64,000 nt of DNA from F23-D06 sp045600525 (GCA_045600525.1 JAZRYC010000046.1:8000-71999), one strand, 5' to 3'. Positions 46,101-53,588 are shown, counted from the first letter of the stretch. The notes: generated by a model from the sequence alone, not told the origin. Numbers and translations: made by a program.

Positions 46101-47058
46101 GATTGGAAGTAGAAAGATAGTCGTGACCGTTTTGACTGGTGGTCCAACCGAGGAAGACATAGCCATCACGAGTAGGAGCGGTCAGGTTATCGTTGGTATA
46201 GTTGTTATAATAAGGTATTGTAAAGGAACCGTCGTCAGGTGCTCCTTCATAATTCAAATCTCTGGTAACCAAAAGGGTGAGTGTTTCATAAGTGATAATG
46301 ATGGCACCATTAGCACCATCACCTCCGGTTTTATTTGAGCTCATTATACCCGTACGACAAGCACCACCGCCGCCGCCGCCATAATCTGAACCGTCATTAC
46401 CATTACCAGCAGAATTATATCTTCCAGCTCCACCATTTCCTGAATGAGAACTAACGCCCGTATGTCCTTGTCCTGCGGCACCTGCGGCTGAAGTTGTTCC
46501 ATTCCCGCCAGCGCCACCAGCAGAAGAAGGACCAGCAGCACCGCCGCCGCCACCAGAGCCATACTTACTGCTTGACGTACCATTACCACCTTTACCGCCC
46601 TGATTACCTGTACCTTTATTTACGGTACCGCCATCTGCACCCGTTGTTGAAGTGCCGGGTGATTTTCCGCCCCCCGCTGCAGCATAGGCAGAGGCTTCAT
46701 TGGAAGATGAAAAGTAAGTGTTTCCACCGCCGTTGCCTCCAGTACCGCCAGCACCAACATGAATATTAAAAGTTGAGCCCGGTATCGTAGTGATGTCGGA
46801 ATTGTAAGCAGCGTATGCGCCACCGCCACCGCCACCAGCTCCCATTCTAGCATTGGTACTACCACCACTACCACCGGCTCCCCAGCATTCCACTTTTGTA
46901 ATTTTCAAAGCTCCAGCAGGCACCGTCCAAGTGCTTGTAGAGGTTGATGTGATTGTTGTTGTTTGGGTTTGTTTTAACGGATAGGTCTGCGCGGATATTT
47001 TATAGAGTGGCAGGCTTAAAAGCAAGACTAAAACAAAAAAGGTAAAACTTTTTTTCAT
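40186..47058 (-). CDS. Giant exported surface protein: glycine-rich, InlB repeat, Ig-like modules, FISUMP C-terminus
   Basis: The 2290-residue protein has a signal peptide (about 1-24, ending ISAQ). Residues 30-260 are a glycine-rich domain with GGGGGGAYAAY and GNGGAGRYNSAGNGNDG, like the glycine-rich domains of phage tail fibres and adhesins. An InlB-type B repeat follows at about 265-335 (GYVFLGWTTSQNGHDYLS). Ten or more Ig-like/PKD-like modules with paired cysteines fill about 340-2080, interrupted by two jelly-roll-like modules (near 1120-1330 and 1520-1730). The last 205 residues form a Fibrobacter-type major paralogous domain (FISUMP: CPEGWYLPTEEQFNTLV, RLYSWYDAARIP). There is no T9SS sorting domain, so its export past the outer membrane is open. 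Probably an adhesin or matrix protein. Confidence 0.85.
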   Translation of the reverse strand: MKKSFTFFVLVLLLSLPLYKISAQTYPLKQTQTTTITSTSTSTWTVPAGALKITKVECWGAGGSGGSTNARMGAGGGGGGAYAAYNSDITTIPGSTFNIHVGAGGTGGNGGGNTYFSSSNEASAYAAAGGGKSPGTSTTGADGGTVNKGTGNQGGKGGNGTSSSKYGSGGGGGAAGPSSAGGAGGNGTTSAAGAAGQGHTGVSSHSGNGGAGRYNSAGNGNDGSDYGGGGGGACRTGIMSSNKTGGDGANGAIIITYETLTLLVTRDLNYEGAPDDGSFTIPYYNNYTNDNLTAPTRDGYVFLGWTTSQNGHDYLSTSNQCQNTDNYTIYAQWLYTGSISGVTNISPCALFAVENQVPANISNDVNFTYNWYLKKNGTLTGDSFESNAPTLASGSFTATNPDIYSVVRYVKIGSNEYASNGEYHIEVTFNSGNIEDIDTTIAPGTPISINGSEVSNSEYFWTHNGDIVPGATNQNLSIAENTLCSGNHTYLRYAKTNGCAMDSIASENEYLITVADVQPGKISSSDIYTCLAGSFSVQNVTEASITPNKTISYKWTYTKDGGEETAIANSDVASLDNSLLDIQTLGAGTYILKRYAKVACSDWFVSEGSATIYAVELPSKYDAPTPNYDEFCVGGKVLISKGNWHLDESLGFYATPSEYHWMIAQNADPAALVSNNENLSQELTAEGLYTIGVDLFYFNQTVCKVSTDPIQVTVVADPTLTAPTVSTASICPSNEVTLTSQSIENGIQAGAGSTFNYTWEFKDEVSDWDTISANEASYDTYHNNVILASNYKTTGDLQYRVYVSNDRGCDVYSDPVNLNVISLAVPIVRGDTTVCPETGKTISFKATATDPSFSLRWYETETSSNYVTSTPSVSMDYELDTTNYVAQYNPEDGCVSARVPDAIYITYSAHLQYVDASGDLIQTVCQNDVVEDILFYHGGDCEPLITFSPYMPDGITIDNSIAGETRITGAPAVAGTFTYHVALLPNENTKCAAPNSFDGTITVHPTYNITDVQSLCAGNSYTVSDQHGTSHTYNTTGVYIIDDLKSVNGCDSIVTLDLYIQEWNQFGFEENETLLAGWTSFSNVSSPISADVNGSMPGSTISYSDWNGSNITSDNLSSSSSLIPASGNSLGLINGVMEGSLFSPDLRMNNGKNIIIHTSTKDYANIKLRFDYGIERLTTGDNDHGFTNLTFAYSTDNVTYHSCATKMITMEGSDRVDGSYELNLSEKSSKAIDDNNDLYIKITFDGAAKSTFGYLSEWTKYSLLDNICISGHKAIDEITISAETIVCTNQGSALMATPPYVNTDVTPNETTPVNYNWERIHNGVSTLLDAHDYYLTDEDDIPTGDFQYVVSVGNGTCIVSDTLDMVGIAPAYRLDIERHGYVCANEVDQVSNITFTDECEYIPGMFIITPKADEMRQPGLYECQLSIPSESNPCDSVITLWLDVRKAFDTTIVAYICLGESYTDYGFNFTPTEEGVEYLTSPADWQCSTGCDSVYRVTLITNSVQQILSSESNVTLVAWDMNTGTNNFQPTCGIRTSGANFSVYNTSEFNNVTGYAPSSDYCYSTDGANGALQWANLSSTCSGFLNEPSYTYYDGVYFEIKLVPENYNNLNLKFDYKRDNNNGGAAFNNVNYSYKFAASDSYTYLGSKTINGTSWSTAEFDLSSLSSLNEDELFIKLEFTGGSAGNTQSCGTLKGSKYLPSYITIDNLMVSGDRPALTTLDATAQTCNASYVCEGTDVTFTCQGDDDYLKFFLVNETTSEETPFNGTTELTITPDATADYTIKAVDQITHCDSSWTFHVEVVKMPVITLTRGSLDLGICGNTMIDNEFVISNAVSYTLTWLTDGNVIPAGVVIDNEREDTISLSGTLSDDLFARYLVEAEPDTRCASTPLQKIGLITMRKQPIWIQTIGTDTVCQGTDMQFKLDTTALNFALVPEANRVIWSTEDGPIISSTDTSFFTLDYMADETTHSKMHYLTVNQNGCTTVDSFNIVVYNLTDDNLECTSASYNVNFGEPFLHADSLVVPPVIHNGDTLPNTMISSVLYRRTNMEDWHLPTDSVFIPSTDNPNTTIYWQVTDVCGNTHECSQNIMLNLPPCGEGELSVTDYDGNEYSTVRIGFNCWLKQNLKSTHYSDGEPIPNARPYYATNNSDTTQNALVFGRLYSWYDAARIPQGTTTPSTSPIQGACPEGWYLPTEEQFNTLVYIDALTLRSPDYWLLNPGTNETDFSMLPSGFYNDAKARCENLLGRAYFWTCDETNNTIAKSFMADCNCYMLQEILSSKSLGYSVRCVKGK

Positions 47059-47085
47059 ATTTAATTATTATTCATCATTTAATAA

Positions 47086-47142
47086 TTCAACAAAACCCTA
47101 CCGCAGAATTTTAATTAACAATTCTGTTTTTACTTTGTTGAA
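47086..47142 (-). other. Stem-loop in the 5' leader of the giant gene
   Basis: Nested inverted repeats lie between the -7 box and the start codon: an outer pair TTCAACAAA (47086-47094) with TTTGTTGAA (47134-47142), and an inner pair CAGAATT with AATTCTG (about 47104-47126). This could fold the leader, but there is no known riboswitch signature. Confidence 0.4.
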
Positions 47143-47149
47143 AAGTCGG

Positions 47150-47157
47150 CAAAAATA
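47150..47157 (-). promoter_or_regulatory. -7 promoter element before the giant gene
   Basis: The minus strand reads TATTTTTG then CCGAC, 91 bases before the start codon, leaving a structured leader of about 85 bases. Confidence 0.65.
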
Positions 47158-47183
47158 CATTTTTTATTTATATGATTTTTTAC

Positions 47184-47220
47184 AAAAAATGATTTTTCAA
47201 CATTATTTGTTGAAAAATCA
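47184..47220 (-). terminator. Intrinsic terminator of nrdDG
   Basis: A perfect 13-bp stem (47190-47202 with 47208-47220) closes a 5-base loop; on the minus strand six T follow. It lies 24 bases after the nrdG stop. The stem is AT-rich. Confidence 0.75.
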
Positions 47221-47244
47221 ATATTTTAAATAAATTAATAAATG

Positions 47245-47727
47245 TTAATATTTCTTGTACATACGTTCGGTGATGTCTGTCAATTCATCTCCTTCTACGC
47301 GGTAGAGGCGTTGGTTGGTGGTTTTAGATTTCAAACCTCCTTTTTCGGGAATGTATGGACCCAATTTGATGTAATTGAAAAAATCTTGTAAAGACGGTGT
47401 GCATACTGTCTCTACAATGGTGGGCAATTTATCGCGTCCAGAATACCAAGCGGTCTTCAAATGGGCGTGTCGTCGCACATGTTGCAGCAGTTGTAAAACA
47501 GTCTGTGGTTCTGCATCGCCACCCATCAGGCAAACACAAGTGATGAGTGATTTGTATTTGGAAATAAGGGAATCCAAGACCTCTTCGGTCAGCGGGTTGC
47601 CGATATCCTGCCACAGATGCGGACTATGGCAGCCATTGCAATGATTCGGACAGCCCGTAATGTTGATAGCCAGCGAAACCTCATCGGGGACTTCCTGGAA
47701 GACAATGTCGTAATTATAATACTTCAT
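47245..47727 (-). CDS. nrdG: Anaerobic ribonucleotide reductase activating protein
   Basis: The 160-residue radical-SAM enzyme makes the glycyl radical on NrdD. The cluster motif CxxxCxxC is at Cys26, Cys30 and Cys33 (CPNHCNGCH). The remainder has a TRXG-like form with MGGDAEP for SAM binding and a C-terminal VEGDELTDITERMY. The gene overlaps nrdD by 14 bases, which couples their expression. The cobalamin riboswitch upstream of nrdD should control both. Confidence 0.95.
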   Translation of the reverse strand: MKYYNYDIVFQEVPDEVSLAINITGCPNHCNGCHSPHLWQDIGNPLTEEVLDSLISKYKSLITCVCLMGGDAEPQTVLQLLQHVRRHAHLKTAWYSGRDKLPTIVETVCTPSLQDFFNYIKLGPYIPEKGGLKSKTTNQRLYRVEGDELTDITERMYKKY

Positions 47728-49816
47728 GAGCGGCGTTGGCGTAATAACGGCGGTGTTCCTCCTCTTGGCGTGCTTCTGAGAAACTGCTTACTCGCTTCAT
47801 GTAGCCGATGACGCGTGTCATATAATCTATGTCTTTGCTATGGCAGTGCGGACATTCTTTGAGATAACGTTTGTCGATATGTCCACATTCGTTGCAGATG
47901 GTATTGGGGATGTTGAAAGTGAAGTAATTACACCCTTCAACGGCGGCCACACGAAGTAATTGGCGATATTGTTCTTGGCTAAGATGTTCCTCTAAATTAA
48001 GATGTAGGGCGGAACCTCCAGTGAGATGTGTAATGTATTTCCTACCGTGCAGGCGGAACTTGTCAAGGACATTAATATTAGGATCCTCAACAATGTAGAA
48101 ATAACTGTTGTAGCAGTCACGAGAGACATGATATCCGTCTTCGCGGTCCCATTTAGCATGTTTTACCCCCACATTTTCAGCAGGAATCATTTCGCAGTTG
48201 AAAAGAAGGTCTTTGCTTCTGTAACGTTTGTTGTATTGTTCGATCAAGCCAAGAATTTCTTCTACGAATGCTTGGTATTTGGGATTGTCGTTAATGGGGA
48301 TGTTAAGATATTCGGCGGCTTCCACCAGGCCATTGATACCGATGGTCAGGTATTGTCTGGACATAGCGATATAGCCGGCATCAAACAGAGGTAGCATGCC
48401 TTTGTCGAGCAGATATCTGAGGTTCTCGTTATAGCAAATCTGCACTTTGTGGGTTAAATCCACCAATTCTTCCAAGAACTGCATATAGGGAATGTTGTTC
48501 TTGTTGGCATATTGGATGCAGCGATTGAGGTTTATGGTGAGCACGCTTTTGGAACCCGTTGATACACCGCCGGCGCCAAGGGTATAGCTAAATCCGTTGT
48601 CTTGGATTTCATTACGCAGGCGGCAGCAGCTGCTGAGTGAATCTGCGTTGTCGCTGAGGTATGTGAAGAAGGAATGTCCAGCGGCATACATCTCGGCTGT
48701 GAAGTCGGCATATTCCTGATCCAACACGTCACCATCCTTAGACAGCAAGGCCATTGTTTCCACAGGGAAGGTGAGTATGGCGCGGGTACGTTCCTGATTG
48801 AACCAGCGCATGAAGCGTTTTTGTAGCCAGCTCAGAGAATTCCAGTCGGGTTGGCTGCCGTCAGGGAAATAGAAGTTGCCAAACAGGCTTTGAAAATAAA
48901 ATTTATCGTAGTAGGCGATATTCCAGAACACAGATTGGAAGTTCCTGGCTCCGGAAGGTTGGTTGATTGTGTAAACAACCTGTTCGAAACAGTCGGTAAT
49001 GACTTTGTCGATGGTGCGTTGCTTTAAAGAGAGATCCACTATTTTGTCGGCGTGAAGATAATAGTCGGAGCCATATTCTAAGCCGATGAAGTAGTTCATA
49101 TACATCAGGAATTCTGGTGTGGCGCAGGCACCACTGAGCATACTGGACACCATGAACACCATGTTGATGAATCCGCCGCAGAAGGATTTGAGGTTGGTGG
49201 GGCGGGATGCATTGCCACCGATGCTTTGAGTACCATTCAGCAGCCAGGGGTACATGGTTACGCTGGCGCAGTAGTTGGCGATGCTGGTTTCGTCATTCTT
49301 ATAGATAAAGTGATTGTTAAGATAGAATAGGTATTTGTCGGATAGTTCTTTGCCATAGAGGTCTTTAATACGGTCGCAGAGCATCCTGCGGTTGAGGCGG
49401 ATGAAACTGGATTTTGGCAATTCGCCAATAAGGGTGGCAATGTTCTTTCGTTCCACATTGGCGTTGGCGTCGTATTTGCTTCCTGTGGCTGCGTTGCGGG
49501 CGTTGCAGTAATTGATGAGAAAGTCCATCTTATCCTTTACCTCGCGGTCCTCATAATGTTTTTGACGGTATAGGATGTAGGCTTTGGCCACTTCGTAGTA
49601 ACGTTCGGCCATCAGTGACTTTTCCACTTGGTTTTGGATGTCTTCCACCGCGATGCCATCGTATATGTTGAGTCGGCTGAGAATGTTGATCATGGCATCC
49701 TGAGAGGCAAAACCGCCTACGGAAATAAAGGCCTTGGCAATGGCGTTTCTAATTTTATCCATGGAAAACGGCTCACGTTTTCCGTTTCTTTTGATGATGT
49801 AGATGTCTTCAATCAT
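47714..49816 (-). CDS. nrdD: Anaerobic (class III) ribonucleoside-triphosphate reductase
   Basis: The 700-residue protein reduces NTPs to dNTPs by a glycyl radical under anoxia. An ATP-cone regulatory domain is at about residues 5-95 (IKRNGKREPFSMDKIRNAIAKAF). The core includes VYTINQPSGARNFQSVFWN and TFPVETMALL. The C-terminal zinc site has CNECGHIDKRYLKECPHC, and the radical glycine is Gly671 in RVIGYMKR. The protein is complete. Its long leader holds a B12 riboswitch, consistent with it being the B12-independent alternative to NrdJ (56339-59077). Confidence 0.96.
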   Translation of the reverse strand: MIEDIYIIKRNGKREPFSMDKIRNAIAKAFISVGGFASQDAMINILSRLNIYDGIAVEDIQNQVEKSLMAERYYEVAKAYILYRQKHYEDREVKDKMDFLINYCNARNAATGSKYDANANVERKNIATLIGELPKSSFIRLNRRMLCDRIKDLYGKELSDKYLFYLNNHFIYKNDETSIANYCASVTMYPWLLNGTQSIGGNASRPTNLKSFCGGFINMVFMVSSMLSGACATPEFLMYMNYFIGLEYGSDYYLHADKIVDLSLKQRTIDKVITDCFEQVVYTINQPSGARNFQSVFWNIAYYDKFYFQSLFGNFYFPDGSQPDWNSLSWLQKRFMRWFNQERTRAILTFPVETMALLSKDGDVLDQEYADFTAEMYAAGHSFFTYLSDNADSLSSCCRLRNEIQDNGFSYTLGAGGVSTGSKSVLTINLNRCIQYANKNNIPYMQFLEELVDLTHKVQICYNENLRYLLDKGMLPLFDAGYIAMSRQYLTIGINGLVEAAEYLNIPINDNPKYQAFVEEILGLIEQYNKRYRSKDLLFNCEMIPAENVGVKHAKWDREDGYHVSRDCYNSYFYIVEDPNINVLDKFRLHGRKYITHLTGGSALHLNLEEHLSQEQYRQLLRVAAVEGCNYFTFNIPNTICNECGHIDKRYLKECPHCHSKDIDYMTRVIGYMKRVSSFSEARQEEEHRRYYANAAHEVL

Positions 49817-49872
49817 AGTTCATGTTTGTTGTCAATTGTTTATTGAATGGCAACGTTCAGGTACACAAAATC

Positions 49873-49903
49873 CTTTCGGACAAGTATGCTTTTATCCCGA
49901 AAG
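49873..49903 (-). other. Hairpin between the cobalamin aptamer and nrdD
   Basis: CTTTCGG (49873-49879) pairs with CCGAAAG (49897-49903), 7 bp, just downstream of the aptamer in the direction of nrdD. It may be part of the expression platform. There is no strong T-tract after it, so a start-site or terminator mechanism cannot be told apart. Confidence 0.4.
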
Positions 49904-49914
49904 CTACATTTTGG

Positions 49915-50072
49915 AGATAGGCAGGTCTTCTGGCTTGTTTCTCGCAAAGACGCCTTCCCAACAAAAAGAATTTGTCAGTGGCCTAATGTCTATGCGAATG
50001 TAAAAACTTCACAGCTACGGGAATAGCTCCTGATTTTCACAGGATTCCCATTTAATCTATAGGAACCTATAT
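49915..50072 (-). promoter_or_regulatory. Cobalamin riboswitch in the nrdDG leader
   Basis: On the minus strand the conserved B12-box order is seen: GGGAATCCTGTGAAAATCAGG, then GAGC, TTCCCG, GCTGTGAAG, GCCACTG, GGGAAGGC, AAGCCAGAAGACCTGCC. These match the core of the cobalamin class (GTGNNAATC, GCCACTG, GGGAAGGC, GACCTGCC). It lies between the -7 box at 50080 and nrdD, about 100 bases before the start. Known riboswitches of this class usually lower expression when B12 is present. Confidence 0.92.
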
Positions 50073-50079
50073 CCGGCGA

Positions 50080-50087
50080 CAAAAATA
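50080..50087 (-). promoter_or_regulatory. -7 promoter element before the nrdDG riboswitch
   Basis: The minus strand reads TATTTTTG then TCGCCGG, immediately upstream of the aptamer and about 265 bases before nrdD. With the riboswitch and the hairpin at 50197 it accounts for the 456-base gap between nrdD and the dipeptidase gene; the rest of that gap shows nothing more. Confidence 0.65.
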
Positions 50088-50196
50088 GAATTATTTCATC
50101 ATACGCTTATCAAAGTCGTCTTCCATTTTATAAACAACTTTATCCGTTTATTTAGAATGGAAAATGAAATTTGTCGCTGTCAATGTTGATAAAATT

Positions 50197-50240
50197 ATCA
50201 ACGTCCAAGTTAGGCTTCATTGTATAACTTGGACGTTGAT
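50197..50240 (-). terminator. Long hairpin after the C69 dipeptidase gene
   Basis: A perfect 15-bp stem (50197-50211 with 50226-50240) closes a 14-base loop, 32 bases after the dipeptidase stop. The T-tract behind it on the minus strand is short (AATTTTATC). A second short repeat (GTTGATAA/TTATCAAC, 50186-50203) could compete for the same ATCAAC bases. A terminator is the simplest reading. Confidence 0.55.
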
Positions 50241-50272
50241 GAGACGAGGGAGAAACTTTTGGGAAAAGATTG

Positions 50273-51874
50273 TTAGAAGCCTGTCCAGAATTGTTCCCAC
50301 ATTTTGCCTTCCATTTCCTGCCATGTCTGTCGTGTGGCACCGGCGAAATCCGAGGTATATTGGTTCAGTTTGGTTTGCGCCTCTTCCTTCTTGTTTGCAT
50401 TCAACAGGTCAATCACTTGTTTCTCAAGGGCGGGAAGTTCTTGGAAAGCCTTGTCTTCGTATCTTTTAATGTTATTGTAGAACATTTGTTTGGTGAGTCC
50501 CCATTTAACTTGGCCGAGTTTGTTGGCTTTGCGGTAGTGCCATAAAGCAGCTTTTTCATTGTAACGGAAATGTCCGCAAATGTCGAATCCAGCCGGCATT
50601 TTAGTGGCACCTGCATAAATGGGGATGCGCGGACTTTGGCCGGGATTTTCAAATGAGAACCAGCAGAGAGCCCCAACCTCGTCGGGCAGCCAGTCGCGGC
50701 ATTGCGTGATAAAGGAATAGGAGCACCACGACATGGCTACGCCACGGTAGAAGGTCACGGTGCCGGGTTTGAGCATGTTGTACATGGCACGTTCGTTGCC
50801 ATCCATCCATGGGTTGGCGTTGGGGCATACGACGGTATCAGTGACAATTTCTCCGTCCACTCTTCGTTTACGGGGATAGAGTAGGTTCTGGGTTTGGTCA
50901 AGTTCAGGGGAGCCCTCGTAGTTGGCACGGAAGAGTTCCATTACCTTGCGTACATCGACTTTTTCATCTGGTTTGACAGAGAATGGCAGTTCGTCGGCAT
51001 CCATTGATAGATGCATGGAGGGAGCTAACTCATTGAAAATATACCATTCGCGTTCTTTGAAGTTTTTGTTTCCGCTATAGGAAGAGGGGAATGCCTTCCA
51101 CCAGACAAAGTCGCCTTGGCCGTCCCATAGTCCATATTTCTTCGCAACTTTTTCAATATTGTCGGAAGCCATGAAGAAGTCTTTGTTTTTGCGGTCGATT
51201 TTGCCGATGCGGGCCACATTGCAGCTTACAGCCACATGGTCGTCAGGAACGCGTTGCGCCACCCAGATGCCTCCGATATGGTCAGGTCCTTCGCCCAGGA
51301 TTTCAAATTGCCACACTTCTTTTTTGTCGGCAATGGTGAGACATTCGCCGCCGTCGCCATAGCCGTATTGGGCTACGAGTTCGCCTATGAGGCGGATAGC
51401 GTCGCGGGCGTTGTCACAACGTTGTAATACGATGCGCTCAAGTTCTTCTATGAGGAACATTCCCTTTTCATTCATCAGGGTGTCGGGTCCGGAGAAAGTA
51501 CTTTCGCCAATGGCTAACTGCTTTTCGTTGAGACATGGGTATGCCGTGTTTAGGTAGGCGTAGGTGTGTGCGGCTTCTGGAATTTCGCCAGCCAAGGTCA
51601 TTCCTTCCATGCTTTTGGGGGTCTCGGTGTGCATGGTGCCTTTATATACTTTGTGCATTTCTTCCTCTTTATGGTCGGCGGCGGGTTCCATGGTAACCCA
51701 TGTGCGGTATTTGCTGTCGCAGGTATGGGAGGTTATGACGGAGCCGTCGGTGCTGGCATTGCGTCCTACCATGATGGAGGTGCAGTTTGCCCCCACGAGT
51801 TCTATTTCCTGACCATAGGAGAGTAAGGCCAGTATGCTGAAACATACAATGAAAAGTGAAATTTTGATTTTCAT
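50273..51874 (-). CDS. Exported C69-family dipeptidase
   Basis: The 533-residue protein has a signal peptide (residues 1-21, MKIKISLFIVCFSILALLSYG). The C69 Ntn-hydrolase core has ANCTSIMVGRNASTDGSVIT, where Cys31 is the likely nucleophile, HTCDSKYRTWVTMEPA, and the characteristic GGECLTIADKKEVWQFEILG. The family cleaves dipeptides; this exported form would act in the periplasm or outside. Because Cys31 is internal to the signal-peptide precursor, processing near residue 30 would be needed for an N-terminal nucleophile. Single-gene unit with a hairpin behind it. No promoter found. Confidence 0.92.
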   Translation of the reverse strand: MKIKISLFIVCFSILALLSYGQEIELVGANCTSIMVGRNASTDGSVITSHTCDSKYRTWVTMEPAADHKEEEMHKVYKGTMHTETPKSMEGMTLAGEIPEAAHTYAYLNTAYPCLNEKQLAIGESTFSGPDTLMNEKGMFLIEELERIVLQRCDNARDAIRLIGELVAQYGYGDGGECLTIADKKEVWQFEILGEGPDHIGGIWVAQRVPDDHVAVSCNVARIGKIDRKNKDFFMASDNIEKVAKKYGLWDGQGDFVWWKAFPSSYSGNKNFKEREWYIFNELAPSMHLSMDADELPFSVKPDEKVDVRKVMELFRANYEGSPELDQTQNLLYPRKRRVDGEIVTDTVVCPNANPWMDGNERAMYNMLKPGTVTFYRGVAMSWCSYSFITQCRDWLPDEVGALCWFSFENPGQSPRIPIYAGATKMPAGFDICGHFRYNEKAALWHYRKANKLGQVKWGLTKQMFYNNIKRYEDKAFQELPALEKQVIDLLNANKKEEAQTKLNQYTSDFAGATRQTWQEMEGKMWEQFWTGF

Positions 51875-51917
51875 ATTTGTAATTGTAAAAATGACTGATG
51901 ATTATGGTGATTGAATT

Positions 51918-53588
51918 TTATTGCAGGTGTTTTCCTATGAGTCTGTAAGTTTTCATGCCGCCGATGAGGTTATAGACTTCGTCAAAACCCGACTGCATGA
52001 GAATGCGAGAGGCAATATAGCCGCGTAGGCCGACTTCGCAGAAAACGATGGTTTTCTTTTCCGGGTCAATGTCTTCCAAAAATTCACGGAGCTCATCCAC
52101 GGGGAAGTTTTCGGCACCTTTGATTGTGTCTTTTTTGAATTCTTCAATGGCACGAACGTCAATGAGGTTGATATCTTCGTTATGGTCCAAGATGTCATCC
52201 AATTCATTGGCCTGGATGGGGTTCATGAGGTGTGCGAAGATGTTTTCGGCCACCATGCCGGCGAACATCACAGGGCTTTTGGCAGAGCCAAAGGGCGGGG
52301 CGTAGGCGTGCTCGCTGTTCACAAGGTCGAAAATGGATCCCTGGTGTTTGAGTAGCAGGGAGATGATGTCGATTTGCTTATCCACGTTTTTTGTACCTAC
52401 AGCCTGAGCGCCGAGAATGAGTCCGGTTTCAGGGGAAAAATTGAGCTTTAGATGAATGGGGCTGCCTCCGGGATAGTACGTGGCATGGGCGGCGGGGTGT
52501 GTGATAATGGTTTGATAGGGAATGCCGGCTTTGTGAAGGGCATTTTCGTTCAAACCCGTACTGGCAGCGGTCAGTTGGAATATTTTGGCGATGGCGGTGG
52601 TGACGGATCCCTGGTATTTCACACTTTCAGGGTAAACCATGTTCATGGCGGCGATACGGGCCTGTAGGTTGGCCGGTCCTGCGAGGAAATTGCAGTAGGG
52701 TTGGCCGGTAATGGGATGTGGGAACTCAATGGCGTCGCCGACGGCGAAGATGCATTCGTCGGAGGTTTGAAGGTATTCGTTTACGCAGATACCCTTGGCT
52801 TCACCAATGGTCAGTCCGGCCGCTGCGGCCAACTGGGTGTTGGGGCGTACACCGATGCTGAGAATGGCAAGGTCGCAGGCCAGTTCGGAGTTGTCTTCAA
52901 GTTTTACGACGAGTTTGTCGTTGTTGCTTTGGAAGGCAGCCAGTCCATTATGGGTGATAACTTTTACCCCTTGTTCGATGAGGTGTTGTTGCACAATGGC
53001 GGCCATTGGCCAATCTAGTGGAGTAAGCACGTGCTCAGCCTTTTCCACGATAGTGACATGATATCCGATTTGATGCAGATTCTCTGCCATCTCCAGTCCG
53101 ATGAAGCCGCCACCGATGATGACGGCTTGGCTGTTGTTGCCTTTAATATCAGCGGCTTGTGCTTTGATACGGTCGCAGTCGTTGACATTGCGCAGGGTGA
53201 AAATATTGGGAAGACCGATGCCTGGGACGGCTGGTATGATGGGTTCGGCACCGGGAGAGAGCAATAGGATGTCGTAGTTTTCCTCGTATTCTTTTCCGTT
53301 GCGCAGATTTTTCACACTTACGGTCTTGCGGTCTCTGTTGATGGAGGTAACTTCGTTGAGGGTGCGTACGTCCGCGTCGTACCGATTACCGAAGGAAACA
53401 GGTGTCTGAACAAAGAGTTTCTTTCGCTCCTCAATGGTGTTTCCAATGTAATAGGGTAGGCCGCAGTTGGCATAGGAAATGTATTCGCCCTTTTCAAGGA
53501 GGACAATTTCTGCGTCCTCGTTCAGTCTTTTGAGTCTGGCTGCGGCTGAAGCCCCTCCGGCCACACCGCCAATGATAACGTATTTCAT
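51918..53588 (-). CDS. CoA-disulfide reductase / NADH oxidase-like flavoprotein with rhodanese domain
   Basis: The 556-residue protein has FAD (VIIGGVAGGASAAARLKRL) and NAD (VIIGGGFIGLEMAENL) Rossmann motifs of the pyridine-nucleotide disulfide reductase family. Cys42 in ANCGLPYYIG is the single redox cysteine of CoA-disulfide reductases and NADH oxidases. The dimerisation domain ends near 450, then a rhodanese domain follows (INLIDVRAIEEF ... VFCEVGLRGY with the active Cys). Such fusions reduce CoA persulfide or disulfide and handle sulfane sulfur. Length is normal for the fusion. Confidence 0.93.
   Translation of the reverse strand: MKYVIIGGVAGGASAAARLKRLNEDAEIVLLEKGEYISYANCGLPYYIGNTIEERKKLFVQTPVSFGNRYDADVRTLNEVTSINRDRKTVSVKNLRNGKEYEENYDILLLSPGAEPIIPAVPGIGLPNIFTLRNVNDCDRIKAQAADIKGNNSQAVIIGGGFIGLEMAENLHQIGYHVTIVEKAEHVLTPLDWPMAAIVQQHLIEQGVKVITHNGLAAFQSNNDKLVVKLEDNSELACDLAILSIGVRPNTQLAAAAGLTIGEAKGICVNEYLQTSDECIFAVGDAIEFPHPITGQPYCNFLAGPANLQARIAAMNMVYPESVKYQGSVTTAIAKIFQLTAASTGLNENALHKAGIPYQTIITHPAAHATYYPGGSPIHLKLNFSPETGLILGAQAVGTKNVDKQIDIISLLLKHQGSIFDLVNSEHAYAPPFGSAKSPVMFAGMVAENIFAHLMNPIQANELDDILDHNEDINLIDVRAIEEFKKDTIKGAENFPVDELREFLEDIDPEKKTIVFCEVGLRGYIASRILMQSGFDEVYNLIGGMKTYRLIGKHLQ

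Noticed and set aside
46344..46874. Repeated GCC/GGT triplets resembling a simple-sequence repeat or mobile element
   Set aside because: They are glycine codons in the glycine-rich domain of the giant protein, in frame, with varied third positions.
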